Shown here: piece by piece, positions 49,370-61,636 of the stretch | Numbering within the stretch: position 1 is the first letter of the stretch | Layout of the letters: the number at the start of each line of letters is the position of its first letter | DNA from: Paragonimus heterotremus | Taxonomy: Eukaryota > Platyhelminthes > Trematoda > Plagiorchiida > Troglotrematidae | Reading direction: 5' to 3' | Assembly (NCBI GenBank): GCA_013368495.1 | Contig: LUCH01001750.1 | Coordinates: 50,818-114,817, forward strand | DNA: 64,000 nucleotides | Notes under the pieces: model-generated | The model's database searches: none | The model's input: the letters and a program-made list of their open reading frames with translations, nothing else | Told to the model about the DNA's origin: nothing | Made by a program: the position numbers and the translations under genes

Positions 49370-50510
49370 CATTTTTTTTAAAAAAAGACTTAAGTATATG
49401 TGGCAAATACAGAGGCATCCGTCTCACTTCTGTCGTATCCAGTTTACTCAATAGCCTGATATTAAATCAGTTCACAGAACCCGAAAAATAGACAGACCAT
49501 TGAAAAACGGACAGAACCCTGATCTAATCTTCCCAATGCTTTACACTTTTACTCTGCGATGGGTTCTGGAACATTGACCTCTTTATGGACATCCGACAGT
49601 TGTAGGTTTTCTCGACCAAAACAATGCTTTCAGTTGAACTCTTCATAATACTCATTGGAACCCTCCAACGTAGAGAAGTAGCGGAGAAATACGTAAATCT
49701 GTTAAGATCCTCATATGTTCACGCAGCAGGCACAATGGGTTTGTAGGTAGTTCTCTCAGGTGCTCGTTAGAGATGTGGATCCATACTTCTCTTGTTCAGC
49801 ATTCGATAAATCTGATTACTTCAACCTGGAGTCTCTTGCCAGCGGCAAGCTGACCGTCGTGGAGTTTGTGAATGACTTCTTTGCCTGTTACCCTTGAAGA
49901 CAGCTCTACCTGTGTTGCAAACAATCCGCTTGAGACTTAGGGCTATTTCATTAGTTCCGGTAGCAACAGCTCTTTTGCCTGTATCAGTGCAAGTGAAATA
50001 TCCGTCATAATAAAAACCTATTACCTACATGAACCTTTAACATCTGTAGAATTAAAATGACGTTGTGAAGGTATTGGACATATGCAATCCAATTATTCCG
50101 TGGTTGGAACACGCGGTCCATTCGTGAAGTAGAGCTGAATGGATTTCAGTGCTTTATGATCGCTAACCATCAGTTATGCCGCAAGTGGAACTACTGTGTG
50201 GGCAATGCAGTGGTTTGCTAGCGCGTATGTAAAAAAAATCCCCGGATGTGCGAAAAATTGGGAAAACGGTACATATGCACAGTTCGTGTTGGGTGGACAA
50301 CGTACTTAGTAAATTAAATGAGCAGTTATCCTGCCAGCAAAATTAACAGCTGGGTAAAAACAACAATGATCAGACGACGACGTCATCGTAAAACATGAAA
50401 ATCCTGACCACATCATTGAATAAAGCGGACAGACGTTGTCTGTCAGGTTGAATTCATCACTGAAAGCGCCAATCAGAAACGTTATCAACATGGCAGTATG
50501 CGTACATTCA
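49370..50510 (+). pseudogene. Heavily decayed RTE-like element, copy D
   Basis: Read across frameshifts and stops, blocks of an RTE reverse transcriptase remain in order: CGKYRGIRLTSVVSSLLNSL (49402 on), then FTLRWVLEH and HPTVVGFLDQNNAFS (thumb/palm region), then LQRREVAEKYVNLLRSSYV. Near 50300-50450 the C-terminal NSWVKTT pattern corresponds to NSWVKPR of the insertion at 56853-57417. It has many stops. Ends are uncertain. Confidence 0.6.
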
Positions 50511-51423
50511 CATCAAATCATTGTGAACAATCTAGGTTTTGTCATGAACGAGATTTGATTTCCGGCTACGCCTCCATGAAGTAACTGTGGTACAGTACTT
50601 AACATGGTTACCCTATTTACCAGGTCCCCATCCTTTACTTTTTCATAACAGTTTGGAATTATCCCTCTCCACACGGTCGTACGACAGTTAAGCAACACCG
50701 TAAGCCAGACGTACTCCTGTCTTTGTTAATAATAAATGCAAGAACTGCGAACCAGAATCCTCCACTTCTTATAAGTAACTATCTTCCTCGTCTTTGTTTC
50801 CTTTTCTCGATGGACATTACCTATAAACTGTTCATCACTGTTGTGGCAAACATCGACCCGAGCCACGGCGCTATCCGATCACGCAAGTGGTCGTTTAGAT
50901 ATGTAGATGAAACCAATAGGCTAGAGTAATGGCCGTTATCTCAATTACTTTCTGTAATGATATGTAGTGGCCTCACAGAAGAGATAACGACCAGTCAAAT
51001 TTTTACTGTACAAGTAAATACCCCCAATGAAGAACATTCGCACGGGCAAATGGTGCATACGACCTTCATGTGTGTAGGAATTTTTCCGCTTTTCCGTTCT
51101 GTGCCCTACACGCAGAACGTTTTGGAGTTGTGAACCTTCGTTTTTCGAACGAGTACCTCGAATTGACGTATCAATATCGGAGTGATACCATACCAACATT
51201 ATAGAGGACTCACCAAAGCCCAGTGGAAATCTTCGGTCCACTAATCTCTTCGATAGCGATGGTTGCGACCATGATCTCACTACTTAAACTGCCTGAGATC
51301 CAGCAGCAACTGCAGCCTGTAAACTTAAATTTATCAAGCCTGTGTGTTAAGCTAACTTGGCGCACACCTGCTATGACTCGTTCGGCAGCCAATTGTAAAA
51401 AAAGGAACCTCGCACGATCTGAA

Positions 51424-51880
51424 TCACAGTATATGTTCCGATAGAATCAGCCCATCAATTTGAGACGAGATATGGGCTGCAGGAGGATGGAACAGTGATG
51501 TAAGTCTACAAACAGCAGTTAAAAATAACCTGAACTCGGCGCAGGGTTGCAAGAACCGCTCACCATAATCCGATCGACGTGAAGACAACCCAAGGTTATC
51601 AACTAAACGAAACACGGTTCCAACCTAAGGCTATACCTAACAAATTCGATCAAGTAGACGACACAAGGTCTTCTGCTAACGGGGACAAAGTGTGGATGCT
51701 GATGGGTACGCCTAATCTAACAACACCGAAGGCACAATCAGAAAGCCATCTAAAACATATGGCTGGGATTGAGGGAACAGAAAATGGCACCGCCATTTCG
51801 ATATGCAGACTACTGCAATGTATTCCAGTCTCTCTCCACTGACAAGTAAAAAAGATGAAAATATCTGCCAAGAACATTTC
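51424..51880 (-). pseudogene. Decayed RTE endonuclease-domain fragment
   Basis: Minus-strand residues LGLSSRRSDYGERFLQPCAE, then FRLFLT and AAHISSQID, parallel the APE-type endonuclease region of copy B (FGIASHRSDSGGRLLELCVE, then HKLFLAST and a Q.DH end). Upstream frames (51650-51880) may hold the earlier part of the domain but are too decayed to be sure. Confidence 0.4.
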
Positions 51881-54800
51881 CTGCGAAGTGCTTTAAAAAA
51901 ATGACGAATTCGGAAGGTGTGGAGAGAAAATGAAGTCAGGGGCAAAATATCACTAGGGGAGTATGGTACAAAATAATCGCGGGCCAATGATAATACTTAA
52001 CAGGTGAGGCAGAGTTACGGTTGGCAACCTTTTGGCAGCATAAAAACCCAGGTGCAGCACTACGAACTGACGTCACCATCCGTTAAATATATGGTCTCAA
52101 GGCGGCTATTCTTCGAGGCAGGGCTACGTCATGTATCGGAGCTCTCCAAAGTTGTCTTACCACTGAATAGTTAACTGTTCACTACATAACCACATTCCGA
52201 TTGATCAAATTGCTCGCTCACGACCAAGCCCTCGATCGTCCGATAAAACTTCACCCTAATTCCGAATCAGTGTGCAACATAATCGATCCATCTTTAGCCT
52301 TTCTCAGACTACAATCGCTCACTCTCACGTGAAACACGGTCATAGTGTGAAGGATATTATCAGGCTGCCCAAACCTAGACAGTCGCAGTGACCTGGATTT
52401 AAACACGCGACTAAAAGACGAACCTTGCAACCATTAAGCTACTGTGGCTGAAATATGGGAACCTGGGCGCCCAACATCACGTACATGAGTATCGGAAAAT
52501 GGTACCAAGTTTTCCCAGTTAATCTGTGCTGGTATTCTGACCCGAAGGTCGCTGGAAGCCATTAGCGGTGAGTAGTTAATTGCATCGCTACATTGCTGTC
52601 AATAAGGCCGACCAGCCAAAAGCACTTTTGTCGAGGCAGACAATAGGATAGTAGTGCGCATACAGAAAACGACTAAGCTTGAATCATCGATGGCTTAACT
52701 GTTCCGTAAACTCTTGAGCGACGCACTATGTTAACAAGAAACAACAAACCATTTATAACGATACTTCACTTGGGAACTGTAGTCTTGTGTCATTCGCAAA
52801 TGCACCCTCCACTACATTATGACGAAGTTGAACCTAGAACATACGGCCTCTTAGTTTTATGAGCCTCCAAAACACGACATTAGCCATACGCCGAAACAAA
52901 CTTAGAAACATGTACAGTTAGCATGACATTTATGATCGTCTGAGGCACGCCCCAGTTTGTGCGTTAATTAGAACGCCTATCGCACGAAGCCGAAACCACA
53001 TGCGTTGAGGCTCGATTGTTAAAACAATTTGTAAGCAGCTCATAAGGTTCGACCTGACGGAGAACATGGCGACCGTCGTACGGGACGCGCTGACCACGTC
53101 CCTACACCGTGGCGATCCCTAGAACACTGCAATATATTGTCTATCTTGATGGGTATACAATGTAGTCGTATACTGAATGGTATTACAACCTGAGAGCCCT
53201 TCGTACAGTCCTGCATCTGAGTACTGGCCTACAACCACCATCCCTGTCGTTCGCTATTTCAGGCTGTAAACGAAAAAGCCGCCTGCCCCCCATGCTGATT
53301 TTAAATTCCGTCGTCGAAAGTTATCCGTCTCTCCGAATGGCTTTGACAGCAATGAGGGTGAACTCCGTCCTGATGACAATCTGTGAGAAGGATAATCCCG
53401 AGTTCTAGGAAAAGATCTACGAAGCAGAATCTCATAAAATCAGTTGGCTGCATTAAACTAGCTTCTTACTTTTATAACGCATGTGCACCGAGACCTGTTG
53501 GAATGCAGTGGACGCTGATTGATGCAATGTGTACATATGCATATAGACAAAATAATCCTAACTTTGCATCACTCTTACACGATCGTACAAAATAAATAGG
53601 ACTGTTACGGGAAAAAATAACCAATCGCGTTTAAATCTTATGCACCACATGTCTGTTAACGTGAGACCAACCAGATCACCGGGCGCACAGTCAGTGAGTG
53701 GTTGTAACCAGCTAAAAAAAGAAGCGTCTGCTAAGTCAAACGGTTGGTCGCTATGATTGTGGGTAAAACGGTAGCCAAGTGAATGGTCGAGTTAGAACCC
53801 ATCAGCCCATTCAGTTGCACTAGGCAGAAAACAAACATCCGATGAGTCGTTTATTATGAAGTGAAAATAATTACGCCTTATTCTCAGAATAGGGGAGGAT
53901 GGGAGTTGTGTCCTCTTTTGCAGCAAGAATAGTGACAGTGTCTGGCAAAGGTCTACGCGGTCCCGTTTTCCCTGAACTATCGTGGTTCATCATTATTTTA
54001 ACCTTGATGCCGAGAATACCTGAAAAAGAAAGAAAGCCATGCCTTGATAGATGAACGCGTCTTAAATGGGTACCGGTGAATCAATGGTAAAACCTACGTC
54101 TACGGATTGCAGCACTAAAACCATGGAAAGAAAACGTACACAAAATGCATACCAGTGTTTTGACAAGAAGCATTTTACTCAACTACAAGCAATCACGCAT
54201 TACTCTCGCAAGAAAGGTTGTGTATATTAGCCTGATGTTAAAGACCATATGGAACTGGGCTACATAAGCAGGTAGGTTTTTTTTAAAAAATTACTCAACA
54301 AGGTTCAAATTTGAAAGTGTAAGTGAAATGTTATTACTAAGAAATCCTAGATGCATACTTTAAGAGAGTGACATCTGAACAAACCAAGAGTATGAATCAG
54401 AAGTGAACCAGCGGGACTGTACGCATGGAACAATTATGACTGTTACAAACGGAAGATTTAGTAAGCTATTCCTAGTCTAGAGGTAGGCGGATAGAAAAAA
54501 ATGTTCCAAAGTTGTGTGAGTCTATAATTATGCTCATCGGGCACTCACATGTAATGGTCTGTTTAGGTGCGTCAGTGTTAGGAGACGCATCAAACTTTAT
54601 CACACTTTTGCAGACAAGATGAGACGCGTCGAAGTGAATTGTCCTAAACCCACCTATTTGCAATAAGTCTATTGAAGACAATCACTTAGTCCCTAGGAGT
54701 AGCTACTGATTTTGAGACTCATGAAAGACTCCAGAAGCAGGGACAACCTGACCGGTTTCAGTGCAACAGGGTATAGGGTAGCCGGAGCCTTAATAAACGT

Positions 54801-55599
54801 AACTAAATTATCGTCAATTAGGTACGCAGCAAACAATATGCCAAAACAGATGCCATCAAATAAAAAACAGGACACAAGTAGACAGCTACTATGTCACTTG
54901 CCAACATGATCTCACGAACTCAACACAAGAGTGACGTATAGAAACTAACAGTCTCGGCTGCAACTAAAAACCTTGACTTTTTTAAATTCTGGACCAACTT
55001 TACGCTTACTATAGCAGGCTGGGGCACAATTTCATTCACGAGTATGCAATTTACTAACGGTATTTATTTGCTCCATGGCGTCAGTTGTTGCGTCTGTACT
55101 GTCTAGGACACTGCCTACAGTACATTCTATCAGCCATATATTCCATTAGAACCATTGTAAATGACCGTGAATATGCAGAAAACCATGTCTTTTTGTTTAC
55201 TATTAACGTAAATCCAGAGTAAATGCTTAGAACAGTATCGCCATAATTCAGCATGCTTTGGCCACATCTGTTGGGAGTGTCGTGCGACTAGCCTAAGGGG
55301 AAAATTGTCGACTTTGACGTGATTCACGTGTTAATCGAAACTGACGATTTCATCCTAAACAGCAGCAGCAAGTCAATGGCTGACATTGACGCCGAATAGT
55401 CATAATTTCGTACTTACACATTTTTTGCCTGAAATATACCTGAGGCTTTAACTTCAGAACAAACCTGAGGAAATGGTATACAATCTTATCGGTAAGGCGG
55501 ACACTGGTAGATACAAGTACAGTGGGGGTGATAAACCAACGAAACATCAATTAAACACCAAATGGGGTGGAAGACATTGCATGAAAGCTACTACAGTAG
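51881..55599. other. Intergenic, no gene recognised
   Basis: AT-rich DNA with short frames only. The stretch 52900-53340 has somewhat more CpG than the rest and could be a decayed element, but I find no motif in it. Confidence 0.3.
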
Positions 55600-55733
55600 A
55601 CTTTGTGCCGTCCGCTTGGCAAGTTCTGTCAAGGCCAGCTCCAGATGCAGGACATTAAGAAATTTATTCATTGTCTGCTCACGCTCCTACTGACTGTAAC
55701 GACGTCGGCGTCAAGGACGCATTTTACTCGGAT

Positions 55734-55889
55734 CTGGCCGACCATCATCATCATCATAACAGCCATGAGCCTGACCAAAAGGTGCTGTGGCTCGGGCCGC
55801 CGCTCACCTCAACAGTGACGTGGAATATCCTAGAAGAAAAAGTTACTAAGAAAGTTGAGAATTAATAAAAGAAGACTAGCTGGCCGACC
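55734..55889 (-). mobile_element. Nested insertion 1: truncated 3' end of a second RTE family, with 10-bp duplication
   Basis: Bases 55744-55879 match, in reverse complement, the last ~110 bases of the insertion at 56853-57417 (CAGCCATGAGCCTGACC, then GGCCGCCGCTC, then GTGACGTGGAATATCCTAG), including the ATCATCATCAT tail. CTGGCCGACC stands at both sides (55734-55743 and 55880-55889). Removing the insert and one copy of the duplication rejoins the endonuclease frame. Confidence 0.8.
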
Positions 55890-56839
55890 TCCTTCGGTCG
55901 ACACGTGGCTCTGATATAGTCGTTCTGGTCGGAGATATGAATGTCCAAGTCAGCCACCTTGGTGTGACCGGATCTCGTTTAGGTGAAAGGTTTGGGATAG
56001 CGTCCCATCGATCAGATAGTGGCGGGCGATTGTTGGAGCTGTGCGTTGAGCATAAGCTATTTTTAGCCAGCACTGGTTTTAGGCATCGTGCACGTCAATG
56101 TTATACTTGGCGCCCGCTTTCTCAGAATCAGGCCTGGTCTCAGACAGACCACACAGCCGTTAGTTATAGGTGGCAGAGTTCCATTCAAGAGTAGATGCTT
56201 GGATTCAGATCATGCGTTGGTACGTTGTCGTTTTGTTCTTACTTTTACTGGGCAACGATCTCACTGATGGCAACGACTGGCTGTTGGGAAACTGGCTTTA
56301 CCATCGGTAAAGCATAAGTACCAAAGCAGCTTAGAAAGCCGCCTTAGTAGTTCTCACTCCAAAGATCCTTATAGCTGCTGGATTCAAATCTCACAGGCTA
56401 TTCACAAAGCAGGTACTGTAGCATACAGCACAGCGGCACATGGGCTAAACAAACACGTGATTTCAAAGAAATCCCTAGAGCTGTTAGAAGTCAGACGGAA
56501 GGTTCCTCCTGGTAGCTCACATAATAAGTCTAAAACAGATACGCGTGGGAAACTGAAACGTAATCTAAAGGCTGATCGTCAGGCTTGGTTGCTGGAAAAA
56601 GTTAAGAAGATGGAAACCGATTTTACTTCAGGGAACACCGGCAAACTCTTTAAGCTGGCCCGTGCCACTGGTCCCAGGCGACCGTCTGTCAGTGAAGCTA
56701 TCAGCGAGGCAGATGGCACACTAATCTATAATAAGTCCAGAAGGTTACAGCATTGGGCGGAACACTTTGGGGGTCAATTTAGCTGGCCTCCTGCTTCCAT
56801 TGTGTTGCCGCCACAAACTTGTGATGCAACACCCTGGTC

Positions 56840-57430
56840 GGTAGATTTGGAAAGAAGATATCAACAGACTTGCTGTGTTTGACCATCGTTGTCTCCGTCA
56901 ATTGGCCCATATTAAGTGGACTGATCGAGTGAGCAATGTGGTCGTTCGCCGGCGCGTATTCCGGAACACTCGGGATGCGCGATCTATTGGTCAACTAATC
57001 ACGGTACACAGCTTGCGTTGGCTGGGTCACGTACTTCGTATGTCATCTGATCGTTTACCTTACCGGGCATTATATACTGAGACCACCAACAGTTGGGTAA
57101 AACCGCGTGGTGGTCAAGCAACAACGTGGTCACGAAATATGAAGACCTTGACTGCTCCATTGAGCAAAGTGGGTAGGTGTCGCCTGCCTGGATGGGGTCC
57201 TCGTGATCACTCAAACCGCTGGTTAGAGACGCTATCCGAGATGGCAATGTGTCGCAGTCAATGGCGTACCTGTATTCATACCATTTCTAGTTCTTCCACT
57301 TAGTCTTCCCCTTAGTAACGTTTTCTTCTAGGATATTCCACGTCACTGTTGAGTTGAGCGGCGGCCCGAGCCACAGTACCTTTTGGTCAGGCTCATGGCT
57401 GTTATGATGATGATGATGGTAGATTTGGAA
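56840..57430 (+). mobile_element. Nested insertion 2: 5'-truncated second-family RTE, with 13-bp duplication
   Basis: Bases 56853-57417 carry the C-terminal RTE region of a different subfamily in one open frame (FDHRCLRQLAHIKW, then HSLRWLGHVLRMSSDRLPYR, then CRLPGWGPRDHSNRWLETL), a short 3' UTR and a (TGA)n tail. GGTAGATTTGGAA is found at both ends (56840-56852 and 57418-57430). It splits copy B just before its PPTETEVRNC segment. The open frame and perfect duplication suggest a fairly young insertion. Confidence 0.88.
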
Positions 57431-59266
57431 CCACCCACTGAAACTGAGGTTCGCAATTGCATCTCGGCTTTCAATCATACCAGGGTTGTTGGTCCAGATA
57501 ATCTCGTGCCGGCACTTTTCAAAGAAGGTGGAAGGGCGTTAGTAAAGGCTTTGACTCAGTTGTTTCAACTTGTGTGGTCGACAAAGACCATCCCTCCGTG
57601 CTGGGGTCACTCGATAATAGTTCCCATATTCAAGAAAGGAGTCCGGGGCTCTTGTGAAAACCATAGGGGGATTAGTTTGACCCCAGTCATTTCAAAGGTT
57701 CTGGTATCCATTATACTTTGTTGACTCACTGCAACTCGGGAGGTAAACATTAGGGAAGAATAGACAACGTTTCGCCCTGGGTGAGGTTGTATAGATCACA
57801 TTTTTACCCTCCTTCAAATTATGGGGCATGTGTACCGGCGGCCAACAATCGTCGTATTTCTCAACTGTAAACATGCGTTCGATTCGGTGGATCGATCTAC
57901 TATTTTGGAGTCGCTTAAACGGAGGGGTGCACCGACCTAGTATGCAAACATACTGTTGATGCTTTATTCCCATACTTCAGCTCAGGTTAGGGTTTACTGT
58001 GTATTGTCTGACAGTTTCAGCATCAGGAGCAGAGTATGTCAAGGCTGCCCCATCTTACCATTTTTGTCCAATTTCGTCATAGACGAAATAATGGAATACT
58101 GTCTGCGGCACTCAAATGATGCCAGTGTGGACCTCCTACCTGGTGGAAGACTGACTAATCTTGATTATGCTGACAACAAGGTGTTGCTGTTTGACAACTT
58201 TCAAGCGGTACAAACAAGGCTAAAAGCTATTTCGCGTTCTGCTAAGTATATCGGAATGAGCCTTGCAGTCTCAAAAAGCTAAGTGTTTCTGCAAGATTAC
58301 TGCGATTACGTAGATTTAATGTTAGATAATGAAGTTATAGTTGTTGATCGGTTTGTACAGTTAGGAAGTTGCATGCGCGCTGAAGGAGGTGCAGGGAATG
58401 AAACAGAACTGCATATCTCTAAAGCTTGGACAGTGTTCGCTAATCTGAGACACTTATGGCGACAGATGTATTTCTCTGAAGCTTAAGGGTCACGTAAATC
58501 AGATATCAGTGAGAGCTGTATTACTTTACGGCAGAGAATCCTGGTCGTTCGGGATAGAGGAGGTAAACCGTTTTCAGGTATTTGATCATCGATGTTTGCG
58601 TTCAACCGCCCGTATCGGATGGCCTCAGCGAGTAAGCAACGAGGAGGTTAGGAAGCGGGTGTTTGGCACTGATTGTAAAACAAGTTCTTTTGTTCAACCC
58701 TTACACTTGCACAGACTTAGATGGTTAGGTCATGTACGAAGGATACCAGCTAGTCGTTTGCCACAACGAACACTGCGGCCGATTGGTGCACGGTGGACAG
58801 ATGATGACCTGACGTAGATAAATGAAACTGTTCACGAAGGGATTGGCCATTGTAGATCGGGTTCATCTCCCGGGCTGGGACCTTCGCGACTGACAGAATT
58901 GGTGGATTGAGACGTTAGGTGGGATGGCGGCTAACCGAGCTCAGTGGCGTGAATGTTGTCGTTGTTAGACCGAGTTGTCTATGAAGTGAGTGTAGTTGGT
59001 GACGCGGGACAGTGAAAGCCGTAAGGAAGCTGTCTTGCTGATGAAGCCCCACTTTCACTTACAGGTCAGTTGTTTGTTTGTAAGGTGTAGGCGCCTTGGT
59101 ATTTTGTTTGAATATAGACGTAGCTATTTTTAATAGTTAGGTCCCCCTTTCCGTCTCCTTCTTTCTTTCTACTCCAAAGGTTTTTTCCTTCGTGGTTGTG
59201 TGGCAGTTAAACATAAGTGTAAACCAGTGATGTATTGCTATGATGACGATGAATAAGAAATATTAA

Positions 59267-60983
59267 CGTGCATAAAGAATCGCCACATGAATGCCACTGA
59301 CTCCTACCCTCAGCCGTATCAGACAAGGTACCCAATCAAAAACGTTCATTAACCTATGGACCCAACCAGGAAGCTGGAAATACTATACTGGAGAAAGCTT
59401 CAGTGTGTCTTTGTTTCGAACCCAAATCATATAGTGGCCGCTAAGCTGCCACTTTTAGTCTAACCCACCACTCGCAAACAAACCAAGCTGTATCAAGGGG
59501 TGAGTTGGCATTAGTAAGATGCGTCTAGGCCAACGAAGACTGAGGTGAAACCATTATGCTCAGCGATCAACACACACGCGTTAGCGAACTTCGTCCCTGC
59601 CGACAGTGTCACCATTACGCACCGCTAATGCCTCGGAGATACCGATGGTCGCAAACGGAGATCATAAACAACGTTCGTGTGACAGAGCTACAATTTGCAG
59701 CCGCACAATAACACTACGCATCTGATCTTTCACTGAAGGACTGAAACCATGCCAGCATCACGGACAGCAAGAGAGGTCTGAGGTTTAGATGTGAATTGTG
59801 ATCTTAACAGACATGTTCCCACAATTCTGAAGCAACTGCCGAGGTTCACGAACTTCCCGACTGACTCCAACGATTATGCTGGTAACGATGAGAGCAGGCG
59901 CAGTCATGCAAAATCTTCCACTTAGAAAGCACAAGAGATACCAGCTAATCACAACAAGTCGGAGTCTTTTCGATGTTGCATGGCCTCAACATAACGTAAG
60001 GATCGAAGAGGACAACCGATGTTCTGGTGTTGAGGTGATAGCTAACACCGGGTTAGTCACTGTATGTCTGACTTGACTCCAGAGCTCAGATCCTCATGAC
60101 TCACTCGCCGAGTGAGTGACAGGTAACCAGGCTTGAGGGTGTGAGTGAAGCCGTCGTTTGAATGGATTGTTAGTTAATTAATTGGTAATGTTGAAACAGG
60201 TCCAGTAAAGCCATAAAGAAGACGCCTTGCAGATTCCGCCTAATCCTAATTCGCAACTGGGCTGTTGTACAAGCTGTAAACACTCAGATGGTGAACGGTT
60301 GAGTTTAAGCAGAGGTTTAGATGTTGGGTTCCAATCTTTTCTCTTTCAACTAGGAGACCGTCTGAATACATGACACCAAAGCAGTTAAGCTTGTATCGGA
60401 TACTAGTTACTGCCTCCGTTGATGTGGTAAGTAAACACAACAATGTAGCATGATCAATCACCCAAAGGTTTGTAAGTTTCGAAAATGTCAACTTATACCA
60501 TATCACTACACATGAACGTGCTCTACAATACCGGTACGGCCTTAGCATCGACTTTGTAGTGAACTGTTCTCTACAAATGTGTGGATCAAAATTAAGTTTG
60601 TCGACCTATGATTAAGGGTCTTTACCTACTTCTAAAAAGGACGTTAAACAGTTAACAAACAACCCTGACTCAAGAATGCCCGATATAAAGAATGAGCAAT
60701 CTATGCTGAGCACAATCAGGTTCGGACAAAGATAAAATTATGAAGGTGCTTAACTGATTAACTTGAGTGAAATAAATGCACCCACCTTAACAGGTGTAAG
60801 GGGAATGGGGCAACCACAGCTAATCGATGTAATGAAGAGCTCTCGGTATTTGGAACGAACGCAGATGGCGGGGGAAAACAAGGCAAAAAGGAACCCAACA
60901 AAATATCAGTCTGGGTAAATCTTACATGAGGCAGTTGGAAGCAAAAGTGTGAACGAATTAAATGGATTGCATAGGCAACGTAC
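59267..60983. other. Downstream of RpS3, last RpS3 exon(s) not found
   Basis: The minus strand should eventually carry the C-terminal ~60 residues of RpS3. I searched this stretch by eye for the expected GIKVKIMLPWDP-type coding and did not find it. Only short frames without motifs are present, so either the exon is further away, beyond copy B, or it is lost. Confidence 0.4.
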
Positions 60984-61171
60984 CTTGAGGTAACTGGACG
61001 TGACGAACTGCTTTGTCAATATAATAATTGACGGGATCACCCGAGTGGATCATAAGACCGTCTGAAAATTTCATTGATTTCGCCCTCTGACCCTTTATTT
61101 TGCCGGAAACGATCACTTCAGCACCACGCGCGCCCGACTCCATTATAAAACGAAGAATTCCATAACAAGCC
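60984..61171 (-). CDS. RPS3: Ribosomal protein S3, exon 3
   Basis: This exon encodes about 62 residues: ACYGILRFIMESGARGAEV, then VSGKIKGQRAKSMKF, then GLMIHSGDPVNYYID, an almost word-for-word match to the uS3 C-terminal domain that sits on the 40S head at the mRNA entry. It starts after a TTGCAG acceptor (61172-61173) and ends at a GTACGT donor (60983), phase 1. Two changes stand out against the usual sequence: DKAVRHV where DTAVRHV is normal, and LPQG for LRQG. Up to here the protein is about 181 residues; animal RpS3 is about 243, so roughly 60 residues are missing downstream. Confidence 0.92.
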
Positions 61172-61207
61172 CTGCAACAATAGATACAAATGGTCAATTC
61201 AACTCAC

Positions 61208-61527
61208 TTTCTAACAGGAAGCCCATACGTTAATTTATAACGAAGTGATTCGGCCTGCGCTATAGCACTCAGACCTCTATAAGTCATTTTTTCAGCAAAA
61301 AGAGCGAGCTGTCCATCATTAAATCCGAATCGCTTTTGAAGCACAGAGGTAAGTTCGCGGATACGGCGGGAACCCTCGCCGAGAACACTTTGTGTTTTTG
61401 TGGCAAGGATGATAACTTCTGTGAAGTTCCGGCTTTCGCGAACTTGGACACCGCTGTATCCATCCTCAGCCAATTCACGCTTCAAGAATTCATCCAATTC
61501 GGCCTTGAAAACTCCGGCTTTCACGAA
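61208..61527 (-). CDS. RPS3: Ribosomal protein S3, exon 2 (KH domain)
   Basis: FVKAGVFKAELDEFLKRELA, then EDGYSGVQVR, then TEVIILATKTQSVLGE, then RRIRELTSVLQKRFGF, then AIAQAESLRYKLTYGLPVR: the N-terminal domain and type II KH domain of uS3. The KH GxxG loop, GEKG in nearly all eukaryotes, reads GEGS here, and LSAIAQ replaces the usual LCAIAQ. It is bounded by a TAG acceptor (61528-61530) and a GTGAGT donor (61207). The intron to exon 3 is only 36 nt (61172-61207) and the phase-2 junction restores Lys-Ala-Cys-Tyr. Confidence 0.95.
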
Positions 61528-61600
61528 CTATTGCAAGAACAGATCAGTACATAGCCATTCGTGGATTGATGACAATAACACAAAATGAATCGCAACGAAC

Positions 61601-61636
61601 CTTCCGCTTTAAAGAGATTTTGCCAATGCTAGTCAT
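61601..61636 (-). CDS. RPS3: Ribosomal protein S3, exon 1 (start)
   Basis: Twelve codons, MTSIGKISLKRK, match the basic N-terminal arm of uS3 (MAVQISKKRK in vertebrates), which precedes the FV at the start of exon 2. The exon ends AAG|GTTCGT and the 73-nt intron (61528-61600) closes with a TAG acceptor. Phase 0 fits. The donor is not a strong consensus, but both sides align with the family. Confidence 0.85.

Larger units (their letters stand above)
55600..59266 (+). mobile_element. RTE-type non-LTR retrotransposon, copy B, interrupted by two nested insertions
   Basis: This copy keeps much of the APE-like endonuclease (HAPTDCN, then DIVVLVGDMNVQVSHLG, then RSDSGGRLLELCVEHKLFL, then QTDHTAVSYRW; 55680-56190). 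The reverse transcriptase and C-terminal part follow and are nearly identical to copy A (57419-58940), then the 3' UTR to an ATGATGACGATGA tail at about 59253. The RT box reads YADN as in copy A, and the same four in-frame stops occur (57721-57938). It has frameshifts of its own, such as near 58280 and 58465. Two other insertions lie inside it (55744-55879 and 56853-57417). The 5' end is not sharply defined. Confidence 0.88.
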
